From NCBI RefSeq assembly GCF_003086295.3, contig NC_092042.1:44700137-44764136 (forward strand): a stretch of 64,000 nucleotides of DNA, written 5' to 3'. Under the pieces are notes generated by a model. That model ran no database searches. It was not told the origin of the DNA and was given only the letters and a program-made list of their open reading frames with translations. Of the stretch, positions 1 through 13,006 are shown piece by piece (position 1 is the stretch's first letter; the number at the start of each line of letters is the position of its first letter). The stretch is from Arachis hypogaea (lineage: Eukaryota; Streptophyta; Magnoliopsida; Fabales; Fabaceae). The position numbers were made by a program, and so were the translations under genes.

Positions 1-76
1 GCCGCCGGATCTAATGCAAACCCGCTTAACAGGAGTATGTGTAACCACGTGGGCAGCCCCGTGACTAGAAACTGCA

Positions 77-2653
77 TCAAAATTTGGGACTCGGAGTGGT
101 GGTGGATCCAGGGACGCCGAGTATGCTCTCAGACCCAACCAAGTCACTGCTTCGAACAACCGCATCCGTGGTCAATTTCTGCAGTGCATCCTGGAACATA
201 TGATATTGAGATTGTAAAGTGTTAAGGAATACAAAAAGCAACAACATTTGAATAAGCAATGGTAATTGAAAGTCCTCTGTGGAGCACTCAACGACACACA
301 CCAATTTAATGTTCTTTTCTAAAGCAAGTGAGGAGATAATGTCTGGGTCAGAACATATCCTTGAAACGGTAATCACGCACGGCTGAAATTTATTTAAGCT
401 ATCATGCCTAACAGTAAGCTTGAACAGAAGTGTCCTCCCAATCAGTGCATTAAGCTCATCTGGGAAATGGTCTCTTCCATATCCCTGGTTGTTGAACAGA
501 AAAAGCCAGTAAGTTGGCAGCTTAAAATATCACAAAATATCATAGCAAGAGCAAACGAAGTAAGAATAAATAACCCTAGCAAGCAGTTTGGTGCGGATCT
601 CAGCGGCAGTTAGACCTAAGAACTTTGACGCACAATTCTCAAATAGAACAAAAGTTGCGGTATCTAATTCATCACCAACACGAACCTGAATACAGAACCT
701 TTATCCGCATTTACAGAGCAACAACAAAAAAAGAGGGGCATGTTAATGCGCCAGCAAATAGTCAGTCCATATTCAACAACAAACACGTAAGTGCAACCGG
801 GCTGTTAGATGGAACAAACCCCAAATTTAAGAAACGCATCCAACTGACAAGAAAAAGAAAGGCTAATGTTTGTGAGTTTAATGAATTAACACAAGAATAA
901 ACCAACCCCACATGAGGGGATACAAACCTGGGGGCAAAAACTGTAGAGTAAACATCGCACTTTGCACAATAAAATTGGTCAGTAAGTGCCTCCAGTCCCT
1001 GTGTGCATTGCCTGCAAGCCTTGTACCACCATGCATGATCCCTGTCAATGTCGATTACCGTTCCACATGTGACGAAGGTTGATTTCTGGGAGTAGAAAAT
1101 AGTCACAATGAAATGAGCGGTGTATCACACTAAAAAAAGGAGTCATGTATTTAATTGTTTCATGATGGTAACCAGAATGAATGTATTTAAGTTGGTGTCG
1201 CAAAAAAGCCATCGAGTTCAAAGCACCCAATGAACACACCTCAAGAGTTTCCTTTATTTGATGTATGGTAGCATAAGGGGTAAGGCTGAGAAAATCTTCA
1301 GATGGAGAATGCCTCACTACCCGGCCAATAACTTCAACGCTGGTGCTGTGCTTGCTACCAAGTCGAATCAGCCTAGCATCAATCAAATTAACAACATTAC
1401 CATGTCACAAACAATACAGGAACAGTAAAAGTTGATTGGGAAACAAAAAAGGTGGGGAACAAATAAATAAAGGCTTTGTTAAAGAAACAAACTTTTGACG
1501 GAATTTCTTAACCACTTCAAGATCAGGATTAACCATGAGCCTTATGGTGTAGTTTGTGTTGGTTATAGTCATAACACCTGAAAATAAAATGAAATCTGAT
1601 TAGATAAATAGATGGTTAGATATAAAGAGGTTCGTATATAGTGGGGCACTGTTAAATATACCATTGTAGAACTTCATCTTGGCAAATTGGAGCACAATTA
1701 TAAATTCAGTGGCCTTGTTCGCATCAAGAAGAGTTATCAATTCAGAGGCATAATTTTCCCACAAGGTGCATGAAAGCTTCTCACTGCCACTTTTGGGTGC
1801 ACACGCATTTTTTTATCGGGTTTTACATAGCACAATGATGGTCATTAGATGACACAATTTGAGGAAAGTTTCAAATGCAACGTGGGCAAGGTATATAAGT
1901 GTCTATGCATAATGAGATGAAAATACTTACCTCAGATCATCAAGCTCGATTTTCATGTAATGTGACTTCCGATTCCTATATTCAAAAGGAATCAACTCAC
2001 TCTTTGCGGACAGTAGACCAACAAAATCTGCTCCAGGAGTAAGTAGACAGTTAGCAAGGGCAAAAAGATGTTATGCTAGGTAAATGACGTAGATGTGAGT
2101 GGCACAATGACAACATCAAAGTGCATACCAATAAGATATAAGTCATCCTTAACGGATGATAAGATTTCCTTGGTTGCCACGAAATCAAATGACTCAATTG
2201 GAATATCCATGTCATCAGCACCAGACACCAATGTGTCCCTCTTAAATATGATCCGCATGCTATGCTTGGTGGGTCTGTATTTCTGTGTATTTGAGTCCAT
2301 TGCGAAGTTGCCCACAACAAACACCTTTCCCTCCTCAAGGATAGGTTCAAAAAGCCGGTAATGGACAGACCGGATGAAACAATGGATCCGAGTTCCCTGA
2401 CAACGGTGCAATTAAAAAATAATGAGATCAATGATATCAGGAAGATGAGAAACTTCTGAAAGGAATACCATACATGACTCAACAAAAGGCAGGAACCTAC
2501 ATCTTTGTCAATGACAACCAACTCCATTAAAGGTTGCGAGTAGCTCTTTTCATATGACGGAACCTTCCACATCCTCAAAATTCTTACTTTAATGCACCAG
2601 TTCTTCTCTGAAATGAGAGAAAGGTCTTTCACAGAATCAAATTTCTGATCCAT
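77..2653 (-). CDS. Replication protein A 70-kDa subunit-like, ssDNA-binding OB-fold protein (10 exons)
   Basis: Exons inferred from consensus splice sites and matching phase, in transcript order: 2653-2501, 2396-2129, 2027-1931, 1783-1662, 1577-1493, 1372-1240, 1085-928, 698-575, 484-302, 190-77; about 478 aa. The first two exons give the N-terminal OB fold (DUF223/RPA1-like; KVRILRMWKVPSYEK), exons 3-6 the second OB fold, and exons 7-9 the replication factor A C-terminal domain. That domain has a C4 zinc site, visible as ACRQC and FYCAKC. Known family role: binding single-stranded DNA in replication and repair; many plant copies are divergent paralogues of unknown role. I chose the start MDQKFD because it begins the domain as in relatives; an in-frame ATG lies 33 bp upstream. 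The frame stops at 77. Beyond it, in another frame, lies a plausible tail (TPVKRVC), so the true end may run off the window. Exon 5's donor (GTTTGT) is the least certain. Confidence 0.8.
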
Positions 2654-5455
2654 TTGGTGGATTGGATTTGGGTCTCGAAGAAGCACAAGAAGAAAATATG
2701 AGTCCAGCAGCTGAGTAACTACAGAGAATTGTAGATGCTAATTAAAAAAGTAGACACGAGGAGAAACAAATACAAAGGAAGAAATCACCATCAACTGAGA
2801 CGGAAGTACAAAAAGCAAAAATATTTATAAATATAAAACTAATAAAGTGTGTTAAGTATATAACATACACTAATGTTTTTAACATTAATGAGTGGGGGTT
2901 CCACCGAAGCCACCAATGAAAATCTATTAAACACGTGTTGTGCCATAGCAAAGGACATGTAAAGATCACAACACCATGTCCATAACCCAACAATAACAAC
3001 AGTGTAGCCCATGTTTCTAACTATCACATGCCAAAAAAGGAAACGGTCAATGTAGAAATTGGGAATAAACACATAAACACTCAGGAGATGTCACGGAGTG
3101 TGCATTACTTGGGTATTGCAAAAAGATCAACTTGCAACGAATGTGGCACGATGAAAGTCAAAGCAATAGAAACCAATATAGTGAAAATGGCGGCAGAATG
3201 GCATGGAAAACAAAAAAAATAGATCACAGTGCGAATAATGAATGGAATAAATATGTGATATGTGATGCATGTATGATTAAATCTAAGGAAGTAAAGGAAA
3301 AACTTGAATGCATGTGCATGTAGCAGTAGCAATAACAATATCAATCACAATAAACATATGTCACATGAGATAAGGACATCTTAGAACGAACCAGTATTAA
3401 AAATGCAGATAAACTCAGTGTGCAAGGATGTTGGAAAGAAGAGAAGGCTTTATAGAGCACCAGGTCCCAGCATTAACCAATTGCAATTTAGCAAACTGGA
3501 AACGGGACTGCGGTCGGCATCGTCTGACGCTGGTTAGACAACAGTTTACTTTAAATTGAAAATAAAATGAAATTAATAAAGAATAAATAATAAATAAATT
3601 TACAGAGACGACGAAATAAACCACTATTGTAAAAACTAGAACCCTTACTCGATATACATCTTGAAAGGTAGCATACTAATTCGGCCGAGCAATTAAACAG
3701 TTTAAGACTTTATTTTTAAGATTTAAAGATTATAGATGTAAAAATTAAAAGATTTAAAGAATTTAAAGAAAGTAAAAAATAAACATTATTTAGTATGTGT
3801 CAAATATAATATTATTGTACAGTTATAGAATTATAGAATTATTATACTATACTATTATAGTAAAGTATTATAGTATATAGTATATACAATTATACAACTA
3901 TACAATAATAATAATAATAATAATAATATAATATAAGAATAGTATAGTATAATATAGTGTTATAGTGTTATAGTTTTATAGTATTATAGTATAGTATAGT
4001 ATAGTATAGTATTATACAACGTGAAATCTGGAACCATTATACAATCTTAACTCATTAAATCATATTAACTATATTACATATTACATATTTTATATTATAT
4101 TAGACAATTGTGATAATAATATTATAATATCAGTGTTATTATACAGTTGTTATTATAATATTCGTGTTATTAGAACTATGACCACAAGTATTAGTATAGC
4201 AATAACAAATATAACTAATATCTAATTACTAATTAAATGCCAAATGAAGATTTACTTGAAGATTTACTTAAGTATTAAATCCAGGAAAAAGGTGATTAAA
4301 TAATAGAGTAAATACCAATTAATTAGGAAACGAAATAAATAAAAAGCTAAATAATTGACTAATAATAAATACTATATAACAAATAACCTATAAATAAGTT
4401 TGGGGCTGAATAGCTTGCGGGAAAGGCGTTACCCAACCGAATAATCAAAGCTTGTGTTTGATGCTTTTAATTGAACTGAGCACGCCACAGAGGAAAAGAA
4501 TTGATCCATAGAGAGCAAAGGTAACATGTTAAAAGGATTTGACCGTTTTAGGTTAAAGGGAGGAATGGATGAAAACTTATTCAGTTAGTCAAAAATGGCT
4601 GCTCATGTGTCAACAGGGGAAGTTAACAGCAATGACAATAACGCGTGGATAGATTCACACGGAGAAAAAAATTGGATCAATTGCAACATAGCGAAGATGT
4701 GGCGGTATTTTTTTAACCATTATACAACTAATTCGATAATATCCATAAACGTCATTATAACACTACAATAAAGAGATCTGACCCCTGATAATGTGTAGAA
4801 GAATTAATGTATATGCATTGTTATGGGAAGAAAGAAGCATGAAGGCTTTTTTATGTCATGTAAGAATAATGCATACAGACCACCCAAAAAAACCATTATT
4901 GAAAAAACAAAAAATTTTCTAGGTATAAACTAAATAATAGACATATTAGTAAAAGGTTTTGTAATATGAAAATACAAAAACAACTATTTAATGGTGTAAA
5001 ATAATGGAACCAAATGAATTAAAAACTAACTGGTTAAATGGTTTTTTGAAGGTAAAGTTTAATATAAAAAGACTAAACCTTTGGTTAATGGGTGATTTAA
5101 AGAGTGAGAAAAGTTCTTTAATGCAAGATGGATATAACATTACTTAAAAGGAATGAAAAGTTGTCAGAAGTATCAAAGAACTAATTTTTTCCAAACCATC
5201 ACGGGGAGTCATCTTCGATAAACCCATAGGGTGCGACAGTGCGGTCCTAAATCCTATAATAAAGTATAATACAGTGGCTATTATATGAAAGGGGATAAAA
5301 AAATAAAATGTTTGTCATCAGTCACGCAGCAGAATCCTATTCAATTACATAGGCAGCATTGTCCAAGTGTTTGTATTCAAGAACGAAAGAACTTCTGACT
5401 AAATGTGATTAAATTTATCTTATCAATATGGATAGTAAATCTTAAGTATGCTAAT
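2654..5455. other. AT-rich spacer upstream of the RPA-like gene
   Basis: I see no convincing coding exon. 3415-3530 is less AT-rich and could be an untranslated exon of a minus-strand gene, but nothing is recognisable. 3830-4020 is low-complexity DNA built from ATAGT, ATT and TAA units. Confidence 0.5.
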
Positions 5456-6614
5456 TTAATGGGTTAACCCACAGCACATAATAAAATGCATATTGCACAT
5501 TGATGAAACACCAAGTTCGATATTTGATGGTGGGAGCACAGTTTTCGGCTTCAGGGAACAAGGCATCAAATACATAGGACATGACAATAGCACACGCCAG
5601 TTCTTAAAGGAATAAACCATTAGCCTAATGGCGCTTCCAGTACGTAGCATGTGGTGCTGACTAAAAGGCCTCCACCCCTTAGCGAAATAGCACACTCGAG
5701 GCCGACTTGGCTTCGAGCGAACGTGGACCTTGTAACACACACCAGCATCATCGACAACGTCGACTTGATCAGGTTTAATCCCAAAGGCCCTTTGAACAAA
5801 ACCGATAGGAAGGGTCTACAAAACAAATGAGAGAAAATGGTCTCAAAGTGAGTTAGATGCTGTTACTTCGTACATGTAGACATTTAGGACAAAAAACCCA
5901 CATCAACCAAACACGGACGCATCGAAGGGCTGAATAAATCCTTACCAAAATATACTCCGTAGCTTGGTATTTTAAAATCAGTTTGTCGACAACAACAGCT
6001 TCACGGTTTGGGAGCATACTGTGAAGTGCTCCGGGGCAGAAATTTGAGTAATGGCCAAGCATTGAAGCAAAGGCGCGATAGTCAAGGGGTTTGGCTTCAT
6101 AATCAGTAGCAAAAGTAAAATAAATATTGAGAAGCAACGAAAGCATGGGCAGATTTTGTATGGTGGAGGCAAATTGGATGGTGTATGTATCACCCATGGG
6201 ATATATTACTGATGGCAAATTAGAGTGGATTGAATGTGGTAGCAACAAATCCTCGTCCTGAGACAAAGCGGGCACAAAATAAGCAGCAAGATTGCCACAA
6301 GCATTCCCTAATAGTTCATGTACGGCTAAAGGATACATGGGTGAAACCCCAGCAGCTGGGAGGGGCGCATTCACCTCTAGCACATGGAACATAAGGAACT
6401 CAGCATCACCCAGGTAGGCCATAAAGAACCAGCATCTTCCCTTAATGGTAAAGGCATTAATTAATTGTGGAAACCCCGCCACTATCAGGCAAAGAGCAGG
6501 AGTCTTGTGGAGCAGCATGGTAAACTGACGGCCAGAGGAATCGACAAACCTAACCTCATCTGGCAGTTCAGAGCGAAATTCACGGTAAAAAGTTGGGGGA
6601 AGAGCAACCGTGGC
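5456..6614 (-). CDS. Two-domain B3 DNA-binding protein (N-terminal exon not located)
   Basis: Two exons joined in phase 0: 6614-5946 and 5815-5456, giving about 342 aa up to a stop at 5456. The first exon starts with a plant B3 domain (LPPTFYREFRSELPDEVRF, then a GFPQ turn and a GDAEFLMFHV end). A hydrophobic linker region follows, and the second exon is another B3 domain (LPIGFVQRAFGIKPDQV, KGWRPF). B3 proteins are plant-specific nuclear DNA-binding proteins, often transcription regulators of the REM type. The acceptor at 6615-6616 shows that at least one upstream exon supplies the start. I could not place it; leader sequence with a GTACGT donor near 6900 is a candidate. Target genes cannot be inferred. 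Confidence 0.7.
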
Positions 6615-7581
6615 CTGGAAGCAAAATTTATGGTTACTACAATGATTTTTTAATTCAATCACATATAAATTCTGAATGATACGCTTAAGGGATGGAAGAA
6701 AGAGACGCACCAAGCAAGAGTCCAAACAAAAAAAAATGCATCTGCGTGCAACTACTGAGAGGAATAAGTTAGACATGTTCCTGATGCATATAACGGGCAG
6801 AAGCAAAAGGAGAAGTCACCCCATTAGCCAGGTAAATAGAGGAAGTCACGAACAACACAGGAAATGAACGATTGAGTTCTTGAAAAGCAAAGGTCAGGTT
6901 TCCAACGTACCCAGTGTGAAACAGGCAATCAAGAGTGACCCAGCCAGACGGAGACGATGCTTGTGGGAGGTTGCGGAAGAAAACTAACCGAAAGGAGCTC
7001 CAATCTCGTGGGCAAATGAACGGAAAACGACCGGGAAGAAATCAAAATTAGCTTTTTTGGCCGATGATAAGCATTAACCACGAAAAAGTTATTGAAAATG
7101 CAGAAGAAAAGATTAGCAATTCACCTTTTGTTAGAAGGAAACCACCATGCGAGCAAATGAGATTGAACGGCAAAAGATGAATAAGCAAAATTGAAGCGAG
7201 AAGGAAGTAGACAATGCTCTTTTTTTATTTAAGGGAATAGGAGAGAACAACGTCAAAGTCAAAGAAGTAGATGGAATTATTGAATGGAATCAGCTGTTAG
7301 GGTTTCTAGCTCTAACAAAATTAATTAAACGGCCGAACAGACCAGAACCGTGCATCGAATGTAGTGTTAAATATGCATATATACAAATAACACAAAAATA
7401 AAATATATATATATATATATATATGTATATATGTAGTATATAATATTACTAATACTAATAGTAATACTATACTAATATTTATATAGTCAACTATTACTAA
7501 CAGTTATTTATAAATAAAGTATACAACGTACATTATATGTATATACGCAGGCATTTACATGAACATGTGATCAAAATAGAG

Positions 7582-7629
<48 letters not shown>

Positions 7630-8223
7630 TATGGAATAGTATATAGTATAGTATATAGTATATAGTATAATATATAGTATATAAGAAGAAGGTATTAGAA
7701 AATGTATAATAATGATTATAAAGCATAGACAATAAGACATATAAGATATATATGACTTGATAGTATAGTTATAATATAATACTAATATAATACTAATAGA
7801 ATAATATAGAATATAGATGTGTTGATTCTATTATAAGGTATAAGGTATAAATTATGAAATTTTGATTTATGAATTTATCAGTTAAGAATCCAGATATCAA
7901 TTATCAATGAATATCAATCAATGTATCTCACCTACATAAAATTAACAACGAAATCAGGAGGGTACATTGTTTACATAATTAAACAGATATCTACAATCTA
8001 CAATTGCTATGATTTATACAATGATGTATATTACAATTCTTGTCCATGCATATGCTTGGATATTTATCAGCATGCCGACCATCGATGAAAACACGGTGGG
8101 GACGAAACTAATACGCAACTAATTCATGTGGCAGATTGCATGATAATAACAAATAATATAATAATATAACATATAATATATAACATTATAGCATTATCGT
8201 ATAATATATATTAGGTCGGTAAG

Positions 8224-8282
<59 letters not shown>

Positions 8283-8518
8283 AAATTATAAAACACCAAG
8301 CATAGTTACATATGAGCCTTTCTCAAACTGCAAAGGTTTAAAAAAACAGTGGCACACACGCCCGATAGTGAATTAACAAAGGAAAAGAAACAAAAGAGGC
8401 TGGAGGGACTCCCAAACTACAACTGAAGAGAAGGCGAGGGGTCGAGACTAAATTTGGAACATGCATTAGATATGGTAGGAGAATCATGGGTCAGAAGGAA
8501 AGGTCGAGAACAAATCTA
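6615..8518. other. AT-rich spacer with (AT)n microsatellites
   Basis: Dinucleotide AT tracts lie at about 7401-7424, 7590-7620 and 8227-8280, with ATAGT-type low-complexity DNA at 7440-7690. The part near 6615-7100 probably holds the 5' exon and promoter of the B3 gene. Nothing else is recognisable. Confidence 0.6.
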
Positions 8519-9244
8519 ACGACGAATCCACTCGGAGAAACTGGCAGCATCTGCAACTAAAAACATGGTCAGATTATTCTAGTGCTTAGATACCCATTGA
8601 ACTGAGTGAGGAAGAAAAATATTTGTGGGAGTGAGAAAATTTCCCTAACACGATTGGATAATATTAAAATAAGTTGGTCGTTACCTCCTGCATGTGTCGG
8701 ACTAAGTGATCGGATCTGCGAACGAAGATCAACACGGCCCACGGGACTCGCGTGTGACGTAGTCGAGGCAACATACACAGGACAGCCGAGGCTATTGGTT
8801 GAGATCAACGGGCTGCCGAAGGCGTTGTTACAAACAGGAGAAGTCGGGGGAGTGTATTCAATGAAAAATGGAGCTATAACGTCGCCGGTATGCATCACAT
8901 CACGAGAAACGACTCGGGTTCGATGATGATTAACACCACTGCTTGCTAGAGCAACAAAGCTGCTCTGAGAACGTGGCTTTGGGTACACAATGCGGGATCC
9001 ATCAAGGTTCCTTATGGACGTGCATAGAGTGCTGTCACCTTCATAGTAGGCGCGCAACCAAGCCCCATGCCTTATGTTGTACGCGGCAACCATGGAACGA
9101 AAGCCCTCGGAAAAAAAAAGCATTGTTACCAACCTTGTCTAACATGACGCGAAACTCATTACCATGGTTGTCCTTAAACATCATGAAATCACCAAGTTCA
9201 TGACGAAAAGCGCGAAAAAAAGGACCAGGGACCGGAACTCGTCT
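8519..9244 (-). pseudogene. B3-domain gene with one-base frameshift
   Basis: The main exon runs 9244-8685, between a TTTTTCAG acceptor and a GAG|GTAACG donor. A short last exon probably ends with a stop near 8519. It opens with a B3 fold (VPGPFFRAFRHELGDFMMF, GNEFRVML). After this the frame shifts by one base inside a nine-T run (minus strand of 9111-9119) and continues in the other frame (SEGFRSMVAAYNIRHGAW). Removing one T would keep a single frame. A serine/threonine-rich tail without clear domain follows. It resembles the B3 gene at 5456-6614, so the two may be tandem relatives. Whether it is broken or an assembly error cannot be told here. Confidence 0.6.
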
Positions 9245-9590
9245 CTGAAAAAGATATGGAGAGAGCATAGACAACCTCAGAAAAACTCGGTGTGTGTATA
9301 TATATATATAGTTATCAAAGACACACCTCGTCATCATCAAGAAATTAAAATAGCTAAATAAACCTACGTGCATGAAGAACTCTTTGGACTCAGAGAATAT
9401 CTCCATATATAAATAACTATTTAAATATACAAAAAAATGGAAAAAAATTAAAACATAAACATTTATTTAATTCAAAATAAAAATTAAATTTTTAATCCTA
9501 ATAGTCAGAACTTCCCAAGTCATGGACATGGAGACAATATAATAAACATGTGAGAAAAACTTTGATATGTACCGTATTTTTTCATGTCAC

Positions 9591-9656
<66 letters not shown>

Positions 9657-10315
9657 ATGTGCTATAAATATTGATAAATTTCATTATAAATGTAGGATAC
9701 AGATTAAAAGATTGGGAGAATATATGGCATGCGGGCATTCAGCCAAAGGAAAAAAAGGCTACGAATTTGACAACCACAAAAGATCACGCTTCAGTTGACT
9801 ATCTTCATATTACAGTTACAGTATGTGAAATAGATAGCAAAAAACGAATATATGTTTTATTAAGATATGAATAACAGAGGTATTGAGGCAAAAGGAAACG
9901 TACGGCCACGGGATCCAATGCAAGGAAGAGAAGCCTATAAAAATCAGGGTTGGGATCACCGTTTTCACCGGAGTCAGCCGTTGGTCAAAGGCACATACCT
10001 CACAAAAAAGAGCAAAAGTGTCAGATGCTATGTACGGACAGCAAGAGCTCATTTTGCCTTAGCTTGTAAATAGAAATCGCTATAAAAGGAACGCATAGGC
10101 TTGTGCGTGTGAACATAAATAGAAAGCAACATATATATTGGTGACTCACCCATGGTCCACCAAGCCGTAAATAAACTTTTGGAACATTTTAGAGAATGAC
10201 CGCATGGCTAAAAACAAAAAACAACGTTGGGGAAAACAGCGGAATCCTGTGGAGTGGGGGGGAGAGTGTGGAATGTGGTGGGTTGAGTAAGTGATGTAAG
10301 GTGGAGCGGGAATGC

Positions 10316-10399
<84 letters not shown>

Positions 10400-11388
10400 T
10401 ACGATCATGCATATAAGTGGGGTTCTGAATGGCCTATTCAAATATTTGTATTAAGTTAGTCATATTTCGTATCTTTATATTTATGTATTTATATCTATAT
10501 ATCTATCTATTTATATCTATTTATCTGTTATCTATTTATCTATCTATTCTTGTATTTACAAAGTAAGTAATATAATATATAGTAAGCGGTGCCTAGATAG
10601 GTGTGAGGGTAACAAAAAAAATACTAATAATATAAAAAATAGTAATGATAATCGTTGATGCAGTTGATCAAAGATAGAGAGATAAATTATAATTATAAAT
10701 GACCAAAGCAATAATAATTGTTGAAATTGGCCAAAAGATGAGAAATAAAAAAAAGAAAAATTTCTTCGACTAAAGTTTTGGAACAAAAAAAAATTGACAA
10801 TTAAATAATTAATTAAATTAAATTAAATTATTATATCTAACAACGGAAGAAACCCAGTGAGGTGAGGAGATGGTGTCATAATTGATGGTATTGTTATTGT
10901 TATAAGATACATGGGATCCGTAGACGTGGGAAGGTGTGTTATTTGGGCCACCAGGCCCGGATATCGAAGGAGAGATTGGATTACCTATACTAAAGGAAAG
11001 GATTGGCATAAATAAAAAATTGAAGAATTAATGACTAAAGCAATCCCTGAGTGAGGTGGGTATGACAGATGTGATCACTATGAGTTTTTTCATGATAACA
11101 AATTGCGCAAGTTAAATTCAACACTTAAGCAAAAGGTAGTATGACTAATTAACCGAATAAAAGGAGAGACCAAAGTTATTTAGATGTTAACAATGCTAGG
11201 AAACCAAAAAATTAGGGCGCAGTTGTTCAATAATCAAAGCAAGCAAGCGGTGTTCATTAAAAAACTTTGGGCCCCCTGAAGCATAGTTAATAGAAACCCA
11301 GCTGATGTGATGATCAGAGGGCTTATTAAATAACCCATTAGAGATATTCAGCATGTAATACAAAAATAAATAAACATGATAATGACCA

Positions 11389-11453
<65 letters not shown>
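9245..11453. other. Spacer with compound microsatellites; weak exon candidates
   Basis: AT tracts lie at about 9594-9651 and 11391-11450. A compound (AT)n-(TG)n-(AG)n tract lies at 10316-10398. A GC-richer patch at 10840-11005 reads on the minus strand as a proline/asparagine/serine-rich peptide (SIGNPISPSISGPGGPNN) and could be an exon, but I recognise nothing. The stretch probably includes upstream exons or promoter of the second B3 gene. Confidence 0.4.
11449..11453. repeat. Target-site duplication ATAAT (left)
   Basis: ATAAT directly abuts the Athila-type element and is repeated exactly at 18396-18400. The element entered the end of an (AT)n microsatellite. Confidence 0.85.
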
Positions 11454-11454
<1 letters not shown>

Positions 11455-13006
11455 GGTGCACGAATTTGTAATCCGCACAACTAACCAGCAAATGCACTGG
11501 GTCGTCCAAGTAATACCTTACGTGAGTAAGGGTCGAATCCCACGGAGATTGTTGGATTGAAGCAAGCTATGTTTATTTTATTTGTCTTAGTCAGGATACC
11601 AATAGGATTCTTTAGCCTCGTATTTTAATAAAGAAAAGGGTATAAAATAAATAATTATTACTTTAATAATGGAGAATAAAAGCGTTACTTGTTGTGCAGT
11701 AATGAGAAATATGTTGGAGTTTTGGAGATGCTTTGTCCTCTGACTTCAACTCTTCCTTGAAATCCTTCTCCACACGCAAGTCCCTTCCATGGCAAGCTCT
11801 ATGTAGGGTGTCACCGTTGTCAATGGCTACTTCCCATCCTCTCAGTGAAAACGTTCCTATGCTCTGTCACAGCACGGCTAATCATCTGTCGGTTCTCAAT
11901 CAGGTTGGAATAGAATCCATTGATTCTTTTGTGTCTGTCACTAACGCCCAGCCTTCAGGAGTTTGAAGCTCGTCACAGCCATTCAATCCCAGAATCCTAC
12001 TCGGAATACCACAGACAAGGTTTAGACTTTCCGGATCCTCATGAATGCCGCCATCAATCCGGCTTATACCACGAAGATTCTGATTAAGGAATCTAAGAGA
12101 TACTCATTCAATCTGATGTAGAACGGAGGTGGTTGTCAGGCACACGTTCATGGATTGAGGAAGGTGATGAGTGCCACGGATCATCACCTTCTCCATGATT
12201 AAGCGCGAATGAACATCTTAGATAAGAACAAGCGTGTTTGAATGGAAAACAAAGGAATTGTATTAAATCATCGAGACGCTGCAGAGCTCCTCACCCCCAA
12301 CAATGGAGTTTATAGACTCATGCCGTCAAAAAGTATGTAATTCAGATCTAAAATTGTCATGAGGTACAAAATAAGTCTCTAAAAGTTGTTTAAATAGTAA
12401 ACTAGTAACCTAGATTTACAGAAAATGAGTAAACTAAGATAATTGGTGCAGAAATCCACTTCTGGGGCCCACTTGGTGTGTGCTGGGGCTGGGACTAGTG
12501 CTATTCACGAGTTGAGGCCTTTCTTGGAGTTGAACTCCAAGTTATAACGTGTTTTGGGCGTTCAACTCCGGATCATGACGTTTTTCTGGCGTTTAACTCC
12601 AGACAGCAGCATGTACTTGGCGTTCAACGCCAAGTTACGTCGTCTATCTTCGCGCAAAGTATGAACTATTATATATTGCTGGAAAGCCCTGGATGTCTAC
12701 TTTCCAACGCCGTTAAGAGCGCGCCAATTGGACTCCTATAGCTCCAGAAAATCCATTTCGAGTGCATAGAGGTCAGGATCCAACAGCATCAGCAGTCCTT
12801 TTTCAGTCTAACTCAGATTTTTGCTCAGCTCCCTCAATTTCAGCCAGAAAATACCTGAAATCATAGAAAAACACACAAACTCATAGTAAAGTCCAGAAAT
12901 ATGATTTTTGCCTAAAAACTAATATTATTCTACTAAAAACCAATTAAAACATGCTAAAATCTACATGAAATTACCCCCAAAAAGCGTATAAAATATCCGC
13001 TCATCA
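11454..13006 (-). repeat. 3' LTR of the Athila-type element
   Basis: About 1.55 kb. On the minus strand it begins TGATGAGCGGATATTTTATA at 13006 and ends GTGCACCA at 11454. The same first 47 bases recur at 18395-18349. It contains dyads related to the internal array (12540-12640: GGCGTTCAACTCC, GGCGTTCAACGCC). Confidence 0.85.

Noticed and set aside
9520..11480. Ile-Tyr repeat proteins
   Set aside because: Translations of (AT)n tracts; the same applies at 23361-23395 and 61759-61857.
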